This document shows positions 1-7,929 of a stretch of DNA of 64,000 nucleotides, piece after piece. This DNA is from Bordetella petrii (GTDB taxonomy: Bacteria; Pseudomonadota; Gammaproteobacteria; Burkholderiales; Burkholderiaceae_B), in the NCBI RefSeq assembly GCF_017356245.1, contig NZ_JAFMZZ010000001.1, positions 1,631,698 through 1,695,697 of the forward strand, in the 5' to 3' direction. How positions within the stretch are numbered: position 1 is the first letter of the stretch; each line of letters begins with the position of its first letter. A model generated the notes under the pieces. The model made no database searches and was not told the origin of the DNA. It was given only the letters and a program-made list of their open reading frames with translations. A program made the position numbers and the translations under genes.

Positions 1-216
1 CTTGCGCCGCACCACGGTGGTGGAATACACGGTGCCCTTGCCCGAGGGCGTGATCCAGTCCAGCTGGCCGGAGCCGCAGTGGGGGCAGATCATCCGGGGA
101 TAGAACACCGCCTGCGAGCAGGCCTGGCAACGCTGGATCTGGAACCGGCCCTGGGCCAGCTGGTCGTGGTAGTGCTTTTCTGGGCCGGCAGGCGGCGCGT
201 CCGTGGACGGGGACAT
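1..216 (-). CDS. DUF35 Zn-ribbon/OB-fold protein, N-terminal part
   Basis: The frame is open to the window edge, so only the first 72 residues are present. The start at 216 is preceded by a good AAGGAAG ribosome-binding site. A rubredoxin-like zinc ribbon is visible at about residues 30-49 (CQAC, then CPHCG), followed by the beginning of an OB fold (residues TGxVYSTTVVRRK-like). This arrangement is typical of DUF35 proteins, which partner thiolases or acyl-CoA-handling enzymes and are thought to bind acyl-CoA. The partner gene would lie outside the window. The family call is fairly safe; the substrate is unknown. Confidence 0.75.
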   Translation of the reverse strand, partial: MSPSTDAPPAGPEKHYHDQLAQGRFQIQRCQACSQAVFYPRMICPHCGSGQLDWITPSGKGTVYSTTVVRRK

Positions 217-468
217 GGTTGGCGCTTCCTTCAGTAGTAAGTTTGCCGATTTTGCGACGATCGCCGGCCTGCCGCCAATCTTGTTTGGCTTAGGGGGGCT
301 TTTGCTGCGGTTAACAGGGCAACGGGGCGTGGCCGCGGGCGGGCGCTGAATCCTCTTTCACTGCATTTCAGTCCGGCCCGGGCCGCCCGGCCGGTTGCGC
401 CGGGTCAACGCCGGCCAGTGCGCAAAGCGCCACCATCGCCAGGCATTCATTCGATACGGAGATCTCAC

Positions 469-1029
469 ATGCCCGGCACTCCCGCCAACCCCTGGCTCGA
501 CAACCCCCAGGCCTACGGTTCGGTCACCCGCTTCCTGCACTGGGCCATGGCCGCCCTGTTCGCGTGGCAGTTCGCCAGCTCGGCCTTGCACGCCTGGAAT
601 CGCGAAGCGGATATCTCACGCTGGTTCTGGCAGTCGCATGTTCCGTTGGGCGTACTGCTGCTGGCGCTGGTGGCGATACGCGCCCTTTGGGCGCTGGCCG
701 CCTTGCGGCGGCGCCCGCCCGCCGGCGCCGGCGCATGGGGCCGCCTGGCCGGCTGGGGGCATGCCGGCCTTTACCTTTTCATGATCTGTGTGCCGCTGGC
801 CGCCATGCTGCGCTCATATGGCCGGGGCAAGGGCCTGGCGGTGTTCGGCATGCAGCTGTTCGAGGCCTCGGGCCGCGAGATCCCGTCGCTGATCGCCCTG
901 GGCAACGCGCTGCATGGCTGGCTGGGCTGGCTGCTGCTGGCCCTGGTGGCCGGGCATATCGCCATGGTGGGCGTGCACCTGTATGTGTGGCGCGACCAGG
1001 CCGCGGCGCCCATGCTGGGGCGCCGCTAG
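469..1029 (+). CDS. Cytochrome b561 family membrane protein
   Basis: 186-residue integral membrane protein of the bacterial cytochrome b561/CybB family, a di-haem-binding four-helix protein that moves electrons between quinol and other acceptors in the inner membrane. Histidines suited to haem ligation lie in or beside predicted helices: H24 (RFLHW), H57 (SHVPLG), H98 (GHAGLY), H149 (LHGWLGW), H163 and H170. The start at 469 is chosen because a GGAG sits 8-12 bases upstream and the protein then begins with the usual short cytoplasmic tail before RFLHW; a longer frame upstream has no support. It converges on the CigR-like gene across a strong hairpin. A second b561 gene lies at 30886. Physiological partner unknown. 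Confidence 0.88.
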   Translation: MPGTPANPWLDNPQAYGSVTRFLHWAMAALFAWQFASSALHAWNREADISRWFWQSHVPLGVLLLALVAIRALWALAALRRRPPAGAGAWGRLAGWGHAGLYLFMICVPLAAMLRSYGRGKGLAVFGMQLFEASGREIPSLIALGNALHGWLGWLLLALVAGHIAMVGVHLYVWRDQAAAPMLGRR

Positions 1030-1056
1030 CCCCGCCCCGGCCCGCATGGGGCGGGG
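1030..1056. terminator. Bidirectional GC hairpin between convergent genes
   Basis: A perfect 9-bp inverted repeat (CCCCGCCCC at 1030-1038, GGGGCGGGG at 1048-1056) with a 9-base loop fills the gap between the b561 stop and the stop of the leftward CigR-like gene. There is no long T-run, so termination on either strand is inferred from position and stem strength. Confidence 0.55.
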
Positions 1057-1057
1057 T

Positions 1058-1582
1058 TCAATCGAACACGTCGAACAGCACGTCGGCCACGATGGCCGTG
1101 CCGATGGCCACCAGAATCAGGTCGCTGCCGGCCACCCGCCATTCATAGCCGGGGTGCACCGGCAGGCGGGCCAGCATCGGGCCCGGCACCATCTTCTTGG
1201 CGATGCCCGGCGGCAGCGGCTTGCCGCGCGCCAGGTTCTTGCGTATGCCGGGCGGCAGGGATGAATACCCCGTCAGGCCGTAGTCGTCGGCATAGCCGCG
1301 GGCCGCCGAGACACTGATGCCCGCGGTGGCCAGCGAAATACTGACATTGACGTCGTCGCCGTCGCCATGCGAGCCATTGCCGCCGCTATTCCCGCTGTTC
1401 CCCTTGTTGCCGCTGTTGCCTTTATTGCCCCCGGCGTTGCTGTTCTTGCCATTACCGTTGCCATTGCCTTGGCCGGTCTGGGCGGATTTCCCTTTGCCGT
1501 CCGGCGGGGCAGCCAGGGCGGGGACGGCCAGCCCGATGCTGCAGGCGGCCGCCAGCGTGATGATGCCAAAAGAAGTGCGCAT
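1058..1582 (-). CDS. CigR-like/RcnB-family secreted protein with Asn-Gly-rich region
   Basis: 174 residues with a clear signal peptide (hydrophobic 8-22, cleavage likely after ALA at 24). Residues 27-76 are low complexity, rich in Gly and Asn with a duplicated GNKGNSG unit. The C-terminal half carries a tandem PPGI motif (LPPGIRKNLARGKPLPPGIA), typical of the RcnB family and of proteins annotated as anti-virulence regulator CigR, followed by a hydrophobic segment near residues 153-170. CigR in Salmonella restrains virulence gene expression; no such role can be read from this sequence. The protein is probably periplasmic or membrane-attached. Name by family resemblance only. Confidence 0.7.
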   Translation of the reverse strand: MRTSFGIITLAAACSIGLAVPALAAPPDGKGKSAQTGQGNGNGNGKNSNAGGNKGNSGNKGNSGNSGGNGSHGDGDDVNVSISLATAGISVSAARGYADDYGLTGYSSLPPGIRKNLARGKPLPPGIAKKMVPGPMLARLPVHPGYEWRVAGSDLILVAIGTAIVADVLFDVFD

Positions 1583-1804
1583 GATCCGAAACCCTCTTCA
1601 ATGCGGTGCAAGCGGAGTGTAGTGCGGGCCGGGCAGGGAAAACAGGGAAAACTGCAGCCGGATTTTGCCGGCATTACAAAATGCTACCGGGTGTTTTTCG
1701 GCGCCCGCGGCGGCCGGAAAATGCCGGGCCGGCAAACAGGAACACGGTTTGCGTCCCGCACTGGCCCGCATCCGCGGGCCTTGCACCATTGTCGGGAGAT
1801 TCCC

Positions 1805-2698
1805 ATGTTTGCACACAACAAGCGCTTGCAGTACACCGTCCGCGTCCAGGAGGGCAATCCGGGGTTGGCCAATTTGCTGCTCGAGCAGTTCGGCGGCCCC
1901 CAGGGAGAACTGGCGGCGGCCTGTCGCTACTTTACCCAGGCCATCGCCGAAGACGATCCGGGCCGCAAAGATATGCTGTTCGATATTGCCACCGAAGAGC
2001 TCAGCCACCTGGAAATCATCGGCACGCTGGTGGCGATGTTGAACAAGGGGGCCAAGGGCCAGCTGGCCGAAGCGACCGAATCCGAGGCCGACCTGTATCG
2101 CAGTCTGCAGGGCGCCGGCAACGATTCACATGTGACACAAGTGCTGTACGGGGGCGGCCCCGCGTTGACCAACTCCGGAGGGCAGTTGTGGAACGCCGGC
2201 TATATCGACACCATAGGAGATCCATCCGCCGACCTGCGCTCGAATATCGCCGCCGAGGCGCGCGCCAAGATCATCTACGAGCGCCTGATCAACGTTACCG
2301 ACGATCCGGGCGTAAAAGAAGCCCTGGGTTTCCTGATGACCCGCGAGGTGTCGCATCAGCGTTCGTTCGAAAAGGCGCTGTATTCCATGCAGCCGAATTT
2401 CCCGCCGGGCAAGCTGCCCGGGGATCCGCGTTTTGCGCGCGTGTACTTCGACATGTCGCAGGGCGAGGGCGATATGCGGGGTTCCTGGAACAGCGACGCG
2501 AATTTCGACGTGGTGTCCGACCGGGACCGGCAGTGCGCGGTGGACGGCGGCGACGGCATGGCGAATGTGGGCTTGTCCAAAGAACAATTGGCGGCGCTGC
2601 AGGCCCTGGCCACCCGCACGGTGTCGATGCCCGATGCCGACCCCATGACCGGCGCCGAACTGGGCAGCGGCTCTGACGATGCCGGGCAGTCGCGCTGA
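1805..2698 (+). CDS. Manganese (non-haem) catalase
   Basis: 297 residues, the usual length for dimanganese catalases, which disproportionate hydrogen peroxide in the cytoplasm. The four-helix bundle carries the expected dinuclear metal ligands: E35 (GGPQGELAA), E65 and H68 (TEELSHLE), E151 (AAEARAK) and E181/H184 (REVSHQ). The start at 1805 is chosen over longer upstream in-frame possibilities because the protein then begins in the family manner (MFxHNKRLQYxVRV). The last 35 residues are polar and likely disordered. The gene stands alone, divergent from the CigR-like gene, with 222 bp upstream for its promoter. Confidence 0.93.
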   Translation: MFAHNKRLQYTVRVQEGNPGLANLLLEQFGGPQGELAAACRYFTQAIAEDDPGRKDMLFDIATEELSHLEIIGTLVAMLNKGAKGQLAEATESEADLYRSLQGAGNDSHVTQVLYGGGPALTNSGGQLWNAGYIDTIGDPSADLRSNIAAEARAKIIYERLINVTDDPGVKEALGFLMTREVSHQRSFEKALYSMQPNFPPGKLPGDPRFARVYFDMSQGEGDMRGSWNSDANFDVVSDRDRQCAVDGGDGMANVGLSKEQLAALQALATRTVSMPDADPMTGAELGSGSDDAGQSR

Positions 2699-2709
2699 CA
2701 CCCTTGCGC

Positions 2710-2910
2710 CTAGAACACCCTTAACCATTGCCAGGCGTCCTGGGCGCGGCACCAGCCGCGTACCAGCCGCGCCGGCATCCAGTCGGGCACTGTATTGCAG
2801 ATTTCGTCGACCACCAGGCCGTCGGCGCGCATGTCGGCGACCTGCGCCGGCGTGGCCTGGAACACGACGTCCCAACGGGCGTGGACGGTGATGGAATAGG
2901 ATTTTTTCAT
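2710..2910 (-). CDS. Small hypothetical protein, 66 aa
   Basis: A 66-residue frame starting MKKSYSITVHARWD and ending QWLRVF, with no signal peptide or membrane helix. I do not recognise the family. The start at 2910 is preferred to longer frames upstream because it gives a compact protein and has a GGAG-like sequence upstream (GGAGCCGCC before ATG). It lies between the convergent manganese catalase (11 bp away) and the DUF763 gene, same strand as the latter, 76 bp downstream of its stop. Coding appearance is plausible but modest. Confidence 0.55.
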   Translation of the reverse strand: MKKSYSITVHARWDVVFQATPAQVADMRADGLVVDEICNTVPDWMPARLVRGWCRAQDAWQWLRVF

Positions 2911-2986
2911 GGCGGCTCCGGAATGCTGCGGATCATTCGATCCGACATTCCGTAGCGAGCAAGCCTTGTGCCGCGCCCCGCGGGGT

Positions 2987-4225
2987 TCAGGCCTCCCATC
3001 CGTAGACGCTGCGTCCGCCGTAGGAAGCCGAGGCCTGCAGTTCTTGCTGGACGAAGTCGGGCAGGTCCGGGCCGCGCGCCGCCTGTTCCAGGCGCCGCGC
3101 CTGCTGGTCCAGCCGCCGCAGGGCCTGCAGCCGTTCATCGTTGCCCAGGGCGGCCTTGCCGACGGCGCTTTTCAGGACGCTGATGGTCTGGTCGTACACC
3201 GCGCAGGGCACGGGAAAGGGGTGCCGGTCTTTGCCGCCGTGGGCCAGCGAGTAGCGGGCCGGATCGGCAAAGCGGCACGGCGTGCCGTGCACGACCTCGG
3301 CCACCAGCGCCAGCGCGCGCACGGTGCGCGCGCCCACGCCGGGCACCATCAGCAAGTCGGCGAAATCGATCGGGCCGCGTTCGGCCGCCGCCGCCAGGGC
3401 GCCGTGCAGGCGCCGCATGTTCACGTCTTTGGGCCGCACATCGTGATGGGCGGGCATGGCCAGGTGGGGCAGCGCCAGCTGGGCCGGCTCGGGCGCCGGC
3501 GCCGGGGCGGGCGCTTCGCGGCCGGCCAGGGCGGCTGCTTCGTCCGCGATGAAATCGGGGCCCTGGTCGTGCAGCAGCGCCAACTGGCCCTGCCGCGAGG
3601 CGGCCGCGCGCCGGTCGGTCAGGTTCAGGATGCGGCCCTGGTTGACGCCGTCGATGGCAGTGTGCGGGGCGTCGACAAAGCTTTGCAGGTCTTCCGACAG
3701 CCAGTGGTAGCGGCGCGCCAGGCCGCTGCCGTCGTTCATGCCCTGTTGCACCACTGTCCAGCGGCCGTCGTCCGTGACGATGAAGCCGTGCAGGTAGAGG
3801 TCGAAGCCGTCCTGCACGGCCGCGCTGTCCACTTTGGCCACCAGCCGGCTGGCGCGGGCCAGGGCGTCGCCGTCGATGCCGGTGCGTTCGCCCACGGCGG
3901 CCAGTTCGCCCGGCGTCTTGCGCGAGTGCTGCCCGCGCCCGCCGCAGACATGGATGCCCAGCTCGCCCGACAAGGGCTGCAGGCCGCGTTTGAGCGCGCC
4001 GATGACACTGGTGGTGATGCCCGACGAATGCCAGTCCATGCCCATGACGGCGCCGAACGACTGGAACCAGAAGGGGTGCGCCAGCCGGCGCAGGAATTCG
4101 TCGCGGCCGTAGTGGTGCACGATGGCCTGCGTGATGACGGCGCCCAGGCGCGACATGCGCTGCCCCAGCCATGCCGGCACCCGGCCGCCATGCAGCGGCA
4201 AGTCGGCGCTGCCAGCGCGTCGCAT
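2987..4225 (-). CDS. DUF763 domain protein
   Basis: 412 residues starting MRRAGSADLPLHGGRVPAWL, matching the conserved DUF763 N-terminus (ADLPLHGGxxPxWL) followed by an H-H-Y-G-R-D-E-F-L-R-R-L segment and FQSFGAVMGMDWHSSG. Near the C-terminal third, the sequence LMVPGVGARTVRALALVAEVVHG resembles a helix-hairpin-helix DNA-binding element, and a RYSLAHGGKDRHPFPVP stretch is also typical of the family. DUF763 proteins have no established function, though the HhH-like motif suggests nucleic acid contact. The start at 4225 has GGAG 6-10 bases upstream. An Ala-Pro-rich linker sits around residues 255-265. Confidence 0.85.
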   Translation of the reverse strand: MRRAGSADLPLHGGRVPAWLGQRMSRLGAVITQAIVHHYGRDEFLRRLAHPFWFQSFGAVMGMDWHSSGITTSVIGALKRGLQPLSGELGIHVCGGRGQHSRKTPGELAAVGERTGIDGDALARASRLVAKVDSAAVQDGFDLYLHGFIVTDDGRWTVVQQGMNDGSGLARRYHWLSEDLQSFVDAPHTAIDGVNQGRILNLTDRRAAASRQGQLALLHDQGPDFIADEAAALAGREAPAPAPAPEPAQLALPHLAMPAHHDVRPKDVNMRRLHGALAAAAERGPIDFADLLMVPGVGARTVRALALVAEVVHGTPCRFADPARYSLAHGGKDRHPFPVPCAVYDQTISVLKSAVGKAALGNDERLQALRRLDQQARRLEQAARGPDLPDFVQQELQASASYGGRSVYGWEA

Positions 4226-4304
4226 GGGGAACTCCGTAAATCGATACCAGGGCCCTATATTACCGAACCGCGCGCCACGGCCGCGCAACGGCGGCGAATG
4301 CAAC

Positions 4305-4328
4305 AGGGCGCCCCGTGGGGCGCCCTGG
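4305..4328. terminator. Terminator hairpin after amino acid permease gene
   Basis: A perfect 11-bp stem (CAGGGCGCCCC / GGGGCGCCCTG) with a GT loop lies 27 bp past the permease stop on the leftward transcript and upstream of the DUF763 start. No T-run follows, so a Rho-independent role is probable rather than certain. Confidence 0.6.
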
Positions 4329-4354
4329 CAATGGCGGCTTGGCGGCCTGGCCCG

Positions 4355-5752
4355 CTACTCGTCGACCAGGTGTTCCGGATCGAGGTGACGGTCTTCCTTG
4401 CGGTGCACCAGCAGCGTAATGCCCCACATCACCACGCCCAGCGCCAGCAGCCAGCCGGCCACCTGGTACTGGATCGGGTCGCGCCCGGTGAACGGCGTTA
4501 CCAGGAACAGGCAGCACGCCGCCCCGATGCACGACAGCACGGTATTGGCGCGGAAGTGCTCATGCTTGACCGGGTCGCGGCGCAGGACCAGCACGGCCAC
4601 GTTGACGAAGGCGAATACGCCCAGCAGCAGCAGGGCAGTGGTGCCGCCCAGGGCGCTGATGGCCTTCGAATTGCTGGCCGACACCAGCAGGATCAGGCCC
4701 AGGCCGAGCACGGTGGTGAACAGGATGGCCGACCAGGGGGTGCGGGTGCGCGTGTGCACGTGCGACAGGAACTTGGGCAGCACGCCCTGGCGCGACATCC
4801 CGTACAGCAGCCGGCTGGCCATCATCATATTGATCAGCGCCGAGTTCGCCACGGCGAACATCGAGATGATCGGCATGATGGTGCCCATCGGCAGATTCGG
4901 CGCGGCGCGCTGCACCACCAGTACCAGCGGCGTCGAGCTGGCGGCCAGTTCGCCCACCGGGATCAGCGCGACAGCGCAGATCGACACCAGCACGTAGATG
5001 ACGGCCGTGATGCCCAGCCCCGTCAGCATCACCTTGGGAAAGATCCGGTGCGGCTCATGGGTTTCTTCGGCCATGTTCACCGAGTCTTCGAAACCGACCA
5101 TGGCGAAGAACGCCAGGGCCGTGGCGGAAGTCACGGCCAGGAACACGCTTTTGTTCTCGGGGGTCTCGAATGCCACCACGCGCGAGAAATCGGCCTGGCC
5201 GCCGGCGATGGCATAGAAGCCCAGAATGATGACCAGCAACAGGCCGCTCAGCTCGACCAGCGTGAGCACGACGTTGGCTTTCACGCTTTCCGACGCGCCG
5301 CGGAAGTTCACGATCATGACCAGCAGCATGAAGCCCAGCGCGCCCATCGTCACCAGCGTCGGGTCGGTGTCCATGCCGATGGCGGCGAACAGGTTGGCCG
5401 AGAAGGCGCGCGACGCCGTGGCGGCCGAGGTCAGCCCCGAGCACATCACCGTGAAGCAGATGATGAAAGTCAGGAAGTGCACGCCGAACGCCTTGTGCAC
5501 ATACAGGGCCGCGCCTGCGGCGCGCGGATATTTGGTGACCAGTTCCAGATAGGAAAAGGCCGTCAGCAGGGCCACGATGAAGGCGACCAGAAAGGGCGCC
5601 CAGGCCGCGCCGCCCACTTCGGCGGCGACCTGGCCGGTCAGCGCGTAGATCCCGGTGCCCAGGATATCGCCGATGATGAACAGTAGCAGCAGCTTCGGCC
5701 CCATGACCCGTTTCAAGGGGGTATGGTCCAGGCTGTCGTCCTGGTTAGACAT
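4355..5752 (-). CDS. APC-family amino acid permease
   Basis: 465 residues with about 12 predicted membrane helices. The N-terminus reads GPKLLLLFIIGDILGTGIYALTG, the glycine-rich first helix (GDxxGTGIY) of amino acid-polyamine-organocation carriers, and helix 6 has the FFAMVGFED segment typical of the cationic amino acid transporter branch. It should import an amino acid or related amine by cation symport; the substrate is not predictable. Start supported by AGGAGA 5-10 bases upstream. It is monocistronic with its own terminator at 4305-4328. Confidence 0.85.
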   Translation of the reverse strand: MSNQDDSLDHTPLKRVMGPKLLLLFIIGDILGTGIYALTGQVAAEVGGAAWAPFLVAFIVALLTAFSYLELVTKYPRAAGAALYVHKAFGVHFLTFIICFTVMCSGLTSAATASRAFSANLFAAIGMDTDPTLVTMGALGFMLLVMIVNFRGASESVKANVVLTLVELSGLLLVIILGFYAIAGGQADFSRVVAFETPENKSVFLAVTSATALAFFAMVGFEDSVNMAEETHEPHRIFPKVMLTGLGITAVIYVLVSICAVALIPVGELAASSTPLVLVVQRAAPNLPMGTIMPIISMFAVANSALINMMMASRLLYGMSRQGVLPKFLSHVHTRTRTPWSAILFTTVLGLGLILLVSASNSKAISALGGTTALLLLGVFAFVNVAVLVLRRDPVKHEHFRANTVLSCIGAACCLFLVTPFTGRDPIQYQVAGWLLALGVVMWGITLLVHRKEDRHLDPEHLVDE

Positions 5753-5934
5753 GCTTTTCTCCTCCGGTTTTAGTACCAGGACGGAAGTATGGTGCAGGAC
5801 GGGCCAGTGCGTCGCCGGGACTGTGTCACCGTTATTAACCAGAGGTTTCGAAAACGGGTTCGGAACAATGGGGCCGCATCCGTGGGCAAGGCGATCGCCG
5901 GGGCCTGCCGGTGCGGCCCGCCCCCGGGGACGCC

Positions 5935-6075
5935 TCAGCCGGCGGCGCTGCGGTAATCCGATGCGCTGAAAGAAATGGTAGTGGTCGCGGCATCGGCCGG
6001 CTGGCTGGCGGGCGCCGACGCGACGCCCAAAAGAAACAATTCAGCATGCACCAAGGCATTCACAAAGTCCGTCAT
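5935..6075 (-). CDS. Small hypothetical protein, 46 aa
   Basis: A short frame with a GGGAG ribosome-binding site 6-10 bases before the ATG at 6075. The product begins MTDFVNALVHAELFLLG and ends SASDYRSAAG: an amphipathic or hydrophobic N-terminal half and an Ala/Thr/Ser-rich polar tail. I recognise no family. An AT-rich stretch (TATATCTATATAAGG, about 6087-6102) just upstream could supply a promoter. The evidence for coding is the ribosome-binding site and promoter-like context only. Confidence 0.4.
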   Translation of the reverse strand: MTDFVNALVHAELFLLGVASAPASQPADAATTTISFSASDYRSAAG

Positions 6076-6268
6076 GATGACTCCCAGATATATCTATATA
6101 AGGTAAAGAGGGATACAGCGTGTCGATGCACCCCCGCGTCGATGAGGCTGATGGTGCGTCAGGCGCCGCTGGGCAGTCCATTTGTTTTGCTCAATGGCGC
6201 CGATTGCCTGTCTTTTCCCTGCCGGGGACAGGGTTGCCCGCCGGTGGGCGCGGGCATGTGGCTTGCTG

Positions 6269-6309
6269 GGTGATAAGCGCTTTCCGGCATGGCGGGAAGC
6301 CTTATCACC
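6269..6309. repeat. Long imperfect inverted repeat upstream of DUF4142 gene
   Basis: GGTGATAAG (6269-6277) and CTTATCACC (6301-6309) form a perfect 9-bp outer stem; an inner GC(T)TTCC / GGAAGC pairing (6279-6285, 6295-6300) extends it. It ends 33 bp before the ATG at 6343, so it would form a hairpin in the 5' leader or act as a dyad operator. Function is inferred. Confidence 0.55.
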
Positions 6310-6342
6310 GACGCGCGCCCGGCGCGTTGCAACGGAGGCCTT

Positions 6343-6915
6343 ATGAAACGACTCAATCTGACGCTCGGCCTGATGGCGGCGGGTGCAATGCTGGCGGCCG
6401 GCAGCGGCATGGCCCAGCCCCAACCAACAACGCCCGCGCCGGCCGCCCAGGAGGGCGCCGCGGCGCAGCAGCTGGACAGCAGCGACAAGGATTTCCTGGA
6501 AAACGCCGCGCAGGCGGGGCATGCCGAAATCGAGGGCAGCAAGATGGCGCAGGAAAAAGCCAAGAACCCCGATGTGAAAGCCTTTGCCGACAAGATGGTG
6601 CAGGACCACACCAAGGTCGGCCAAGAGCTGGCCGCGCTGGCCAGCAAGAAGGGCTACACGCCGCCCGAAGGGCCTTCATTGCTGCAGAAGGCCAAGATCA
6701 AGACACTGAGCCTGACCGACGACGGCTTTGACGAGATGTACATCGACAACATCGGCGTCTCGGCCCACGAAGACGCGGTGAAGCTGTTCAAGGACGCCGC
6801 GGCCAATGCCAAGGACGCCGATGTCAAGGCGTTCGCCGCCAAGAACCTGCCGGCCCTGCAAGAGCACCTGACGATGGCCCAGGCGCTGCAGCAGCAGGTA
6901 AAGGCGCACAAATAA
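6343..6915 (+). CDS. DUF4142 periplasmic protein
   Basis: 190 residues with a signal peptide (MKRLNLTLGLMAAGAMLAAGSGMAQ, cleavage probably after MAQ at 25 or nearby). An Ala/Pro/Gln-rich spacer is followed by the DUF4142 helical bundle, a ferritin-like four-helix fold, with the characteristic segments DKDFLENAAQAGHAEIE, FADKMVQDHTKVGQEL and LPALQEHLTMAQAL. DUF4142 proteins are periplasmic, often stress-associated and of unsettled function. The start has a CGGAGG ribosome-binding site at 6333-6338. The gene is single, behind the inverted repeat at 6269-6309. Confidence 0.88.
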   Translation: MKRLNLTLGLMAAGAMLAAGSGMAQPQPTTPAPAAQEGAAAQQLDSSDKDFLENAAQAGHAEIEGSKMAQEKAKNPDVKAFADKMVQDHTKVGQELAALASKKGYTPPEGPSLLQKAKIKTLSLTDDGFDEMYIDNIGVSAHEDAVKLFKDAAANAKDADVKAFAAKNLPALQEHLTMAQALQQQVKAHK

Positions 6916-6964
6916 CCGGCCGGGCCCGGCGGCCGTTCAGCGCGCCAGGCCGTGTCCGTGCCGT

Positions 6965-6984
6965 GCCCGGCCTTCAGGCCGGGC
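6965..6984. terminator. Hairpin between convergent DUF4142 and dehydrogenase genes
   Basis: Perfect 8-bp stem GCCCGGCC / GGCCGGGC with a TTCA loop. The loop contains the stop codon of the leftward dehydrogenase gene. It could end transcription from either side; no T-run is present. Confidence 0.45.
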
Positions 6985-7894
6985 CGGCCGCCTTGCCCCG
7001 CACTTCGACGCCGGCATCGGCTTCGACGTAGCGGATGATCTCGGTCATGTCGGCCTGTTCGCCGAACTTGTCGCGCGTGGCGTTCAGCAACTGGCGCACC
7101 GCGTCGCCCACGCGCAGCGGCACGCCCAGCCGCTCGCTTTCTTCCAGGCACAGGCGGACGTCCTTGGCCGACAGGCCGATGGCGAAGCCGAAATCGAAGC
7201 TGCGGCTCAGCACGTACTTGGGAATCTTGTCTTCGGACGCATTGCTGCGGCCCGAGCCGGCATTGATGACCTGCACAATGGTGTCCGGATCCAGGCCGGC
7301 CTTGACGCCCATCACCAGGGTTTCCGAGGTAATGGCCAGGGCGGTGACCGACACCAGGTTGTTGATGACTTTCATGGCCTGCGCCATGCCCGGCCGCTGG
7401 CCCACGTACATGGGGCGGCCCAGTACTTCGAGCAGCGGCTGCACGGCCGGGTAGTGTTCGGCCGCGCACGCCACCATCAAGGACAGGCTGCCGCGCTCGG
7501 CGCCGGCCACGCCGCCGCTGACGGGGCAATCGATGGCGGCGATGCCGCGCGCCTGCAGGCCCGCGGCAAGCTGTTCGGCAGCCTGCGGGCCCGAGGTCGA
7601 CAAGTCGATCACGGTCTTGATGGCCGCGCCATGCACCAGGCCGTCTTTGCCCAGGCCGACCTCGGTAACGACCTGCGGCAGGGGCAGGGACATCAGCACC
7701 GTGTGGGCGGCATCGGCCACTTCGCGCGGGCTGGCGGCGATGCGCGCGCCTTCGGCCGCCAGCGCGGCCGTGGCCTGGGGATTTGTGTCGTAAATGGCGA
7801 GGTCGTAGCCGGCCTGCAGCAGGCGGCTGGCCATCGGGGCGCCCATGCGGCCGATGCCGACGAATCCCAGGGAATCTTTGTGCTCAGTGTTCAT
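6974..7894 (-). CDS. 3-Hydroxyisobutyrate dehydrogenase-family oxidoreductase
   Basis: 306 residues of the beta-hydroxyacid dehydrogenase family, NAD(P)-dependent oxidoreductases acting on 3-hydroxy acids such as 3-hydroxyisobutyrate, tartronate semialdehyde or 2-(hydroxymethyl)glutarate. Seen: Rossmann motif GFVGIGRMGAPMA at 10-22, substrate-binding motif CPVSGGVAGAERGSLSLMV around 124-142, and the catalytic lysine motif AMKVINNLV around 173-181. It is the last gene of the leftward arm of the catabolic block, 35 bp after the SDR gene. A second family member, only moderately similar, lies at 20445. Substrate unknown. Confidence 0.87.
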   Translation of the reverse strand: MNTEHKDSLGFVGIGRMGAPMASRLLQAGYDLAIYDTNPQATAALAAEGARIAASPREVADAAHTVLMSLPLPQVVTEVGLGKDGLVHGAAIKTVIDLSTSGPQAAEQLAAGLQARGIAAIDCPVSGGVAGAERGSLSLMVACAAEHYPAVQPLLEVLGRPMYVGQRPGMAQAMKVINNLVSVTALAITSETLVMGVKAGLDPDTIVQVINAGSGRSNASEDKIPKYVLSRSFDFGFAIGLSAKDVRLCLEESERLGVPLRVGDAVRQLLNATRDKFGEQADMTEIIRYVEADAGVEVRGKAAGPA

Positions 7895-7929
7895 GGTTGT
7901 TGGCTACGCAGAAAAAGAAAAAACAGGGA

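Noticed and set aside
2909..5686. Very long open frame on the + strand opposite the DUF763 and permease genes
   Set aside because: It is antisense to two well-supported genes, and its translation is low-complexity Arg/His/Gln-rich sequence typical of the reverse frame of GC-rich coding DNA.
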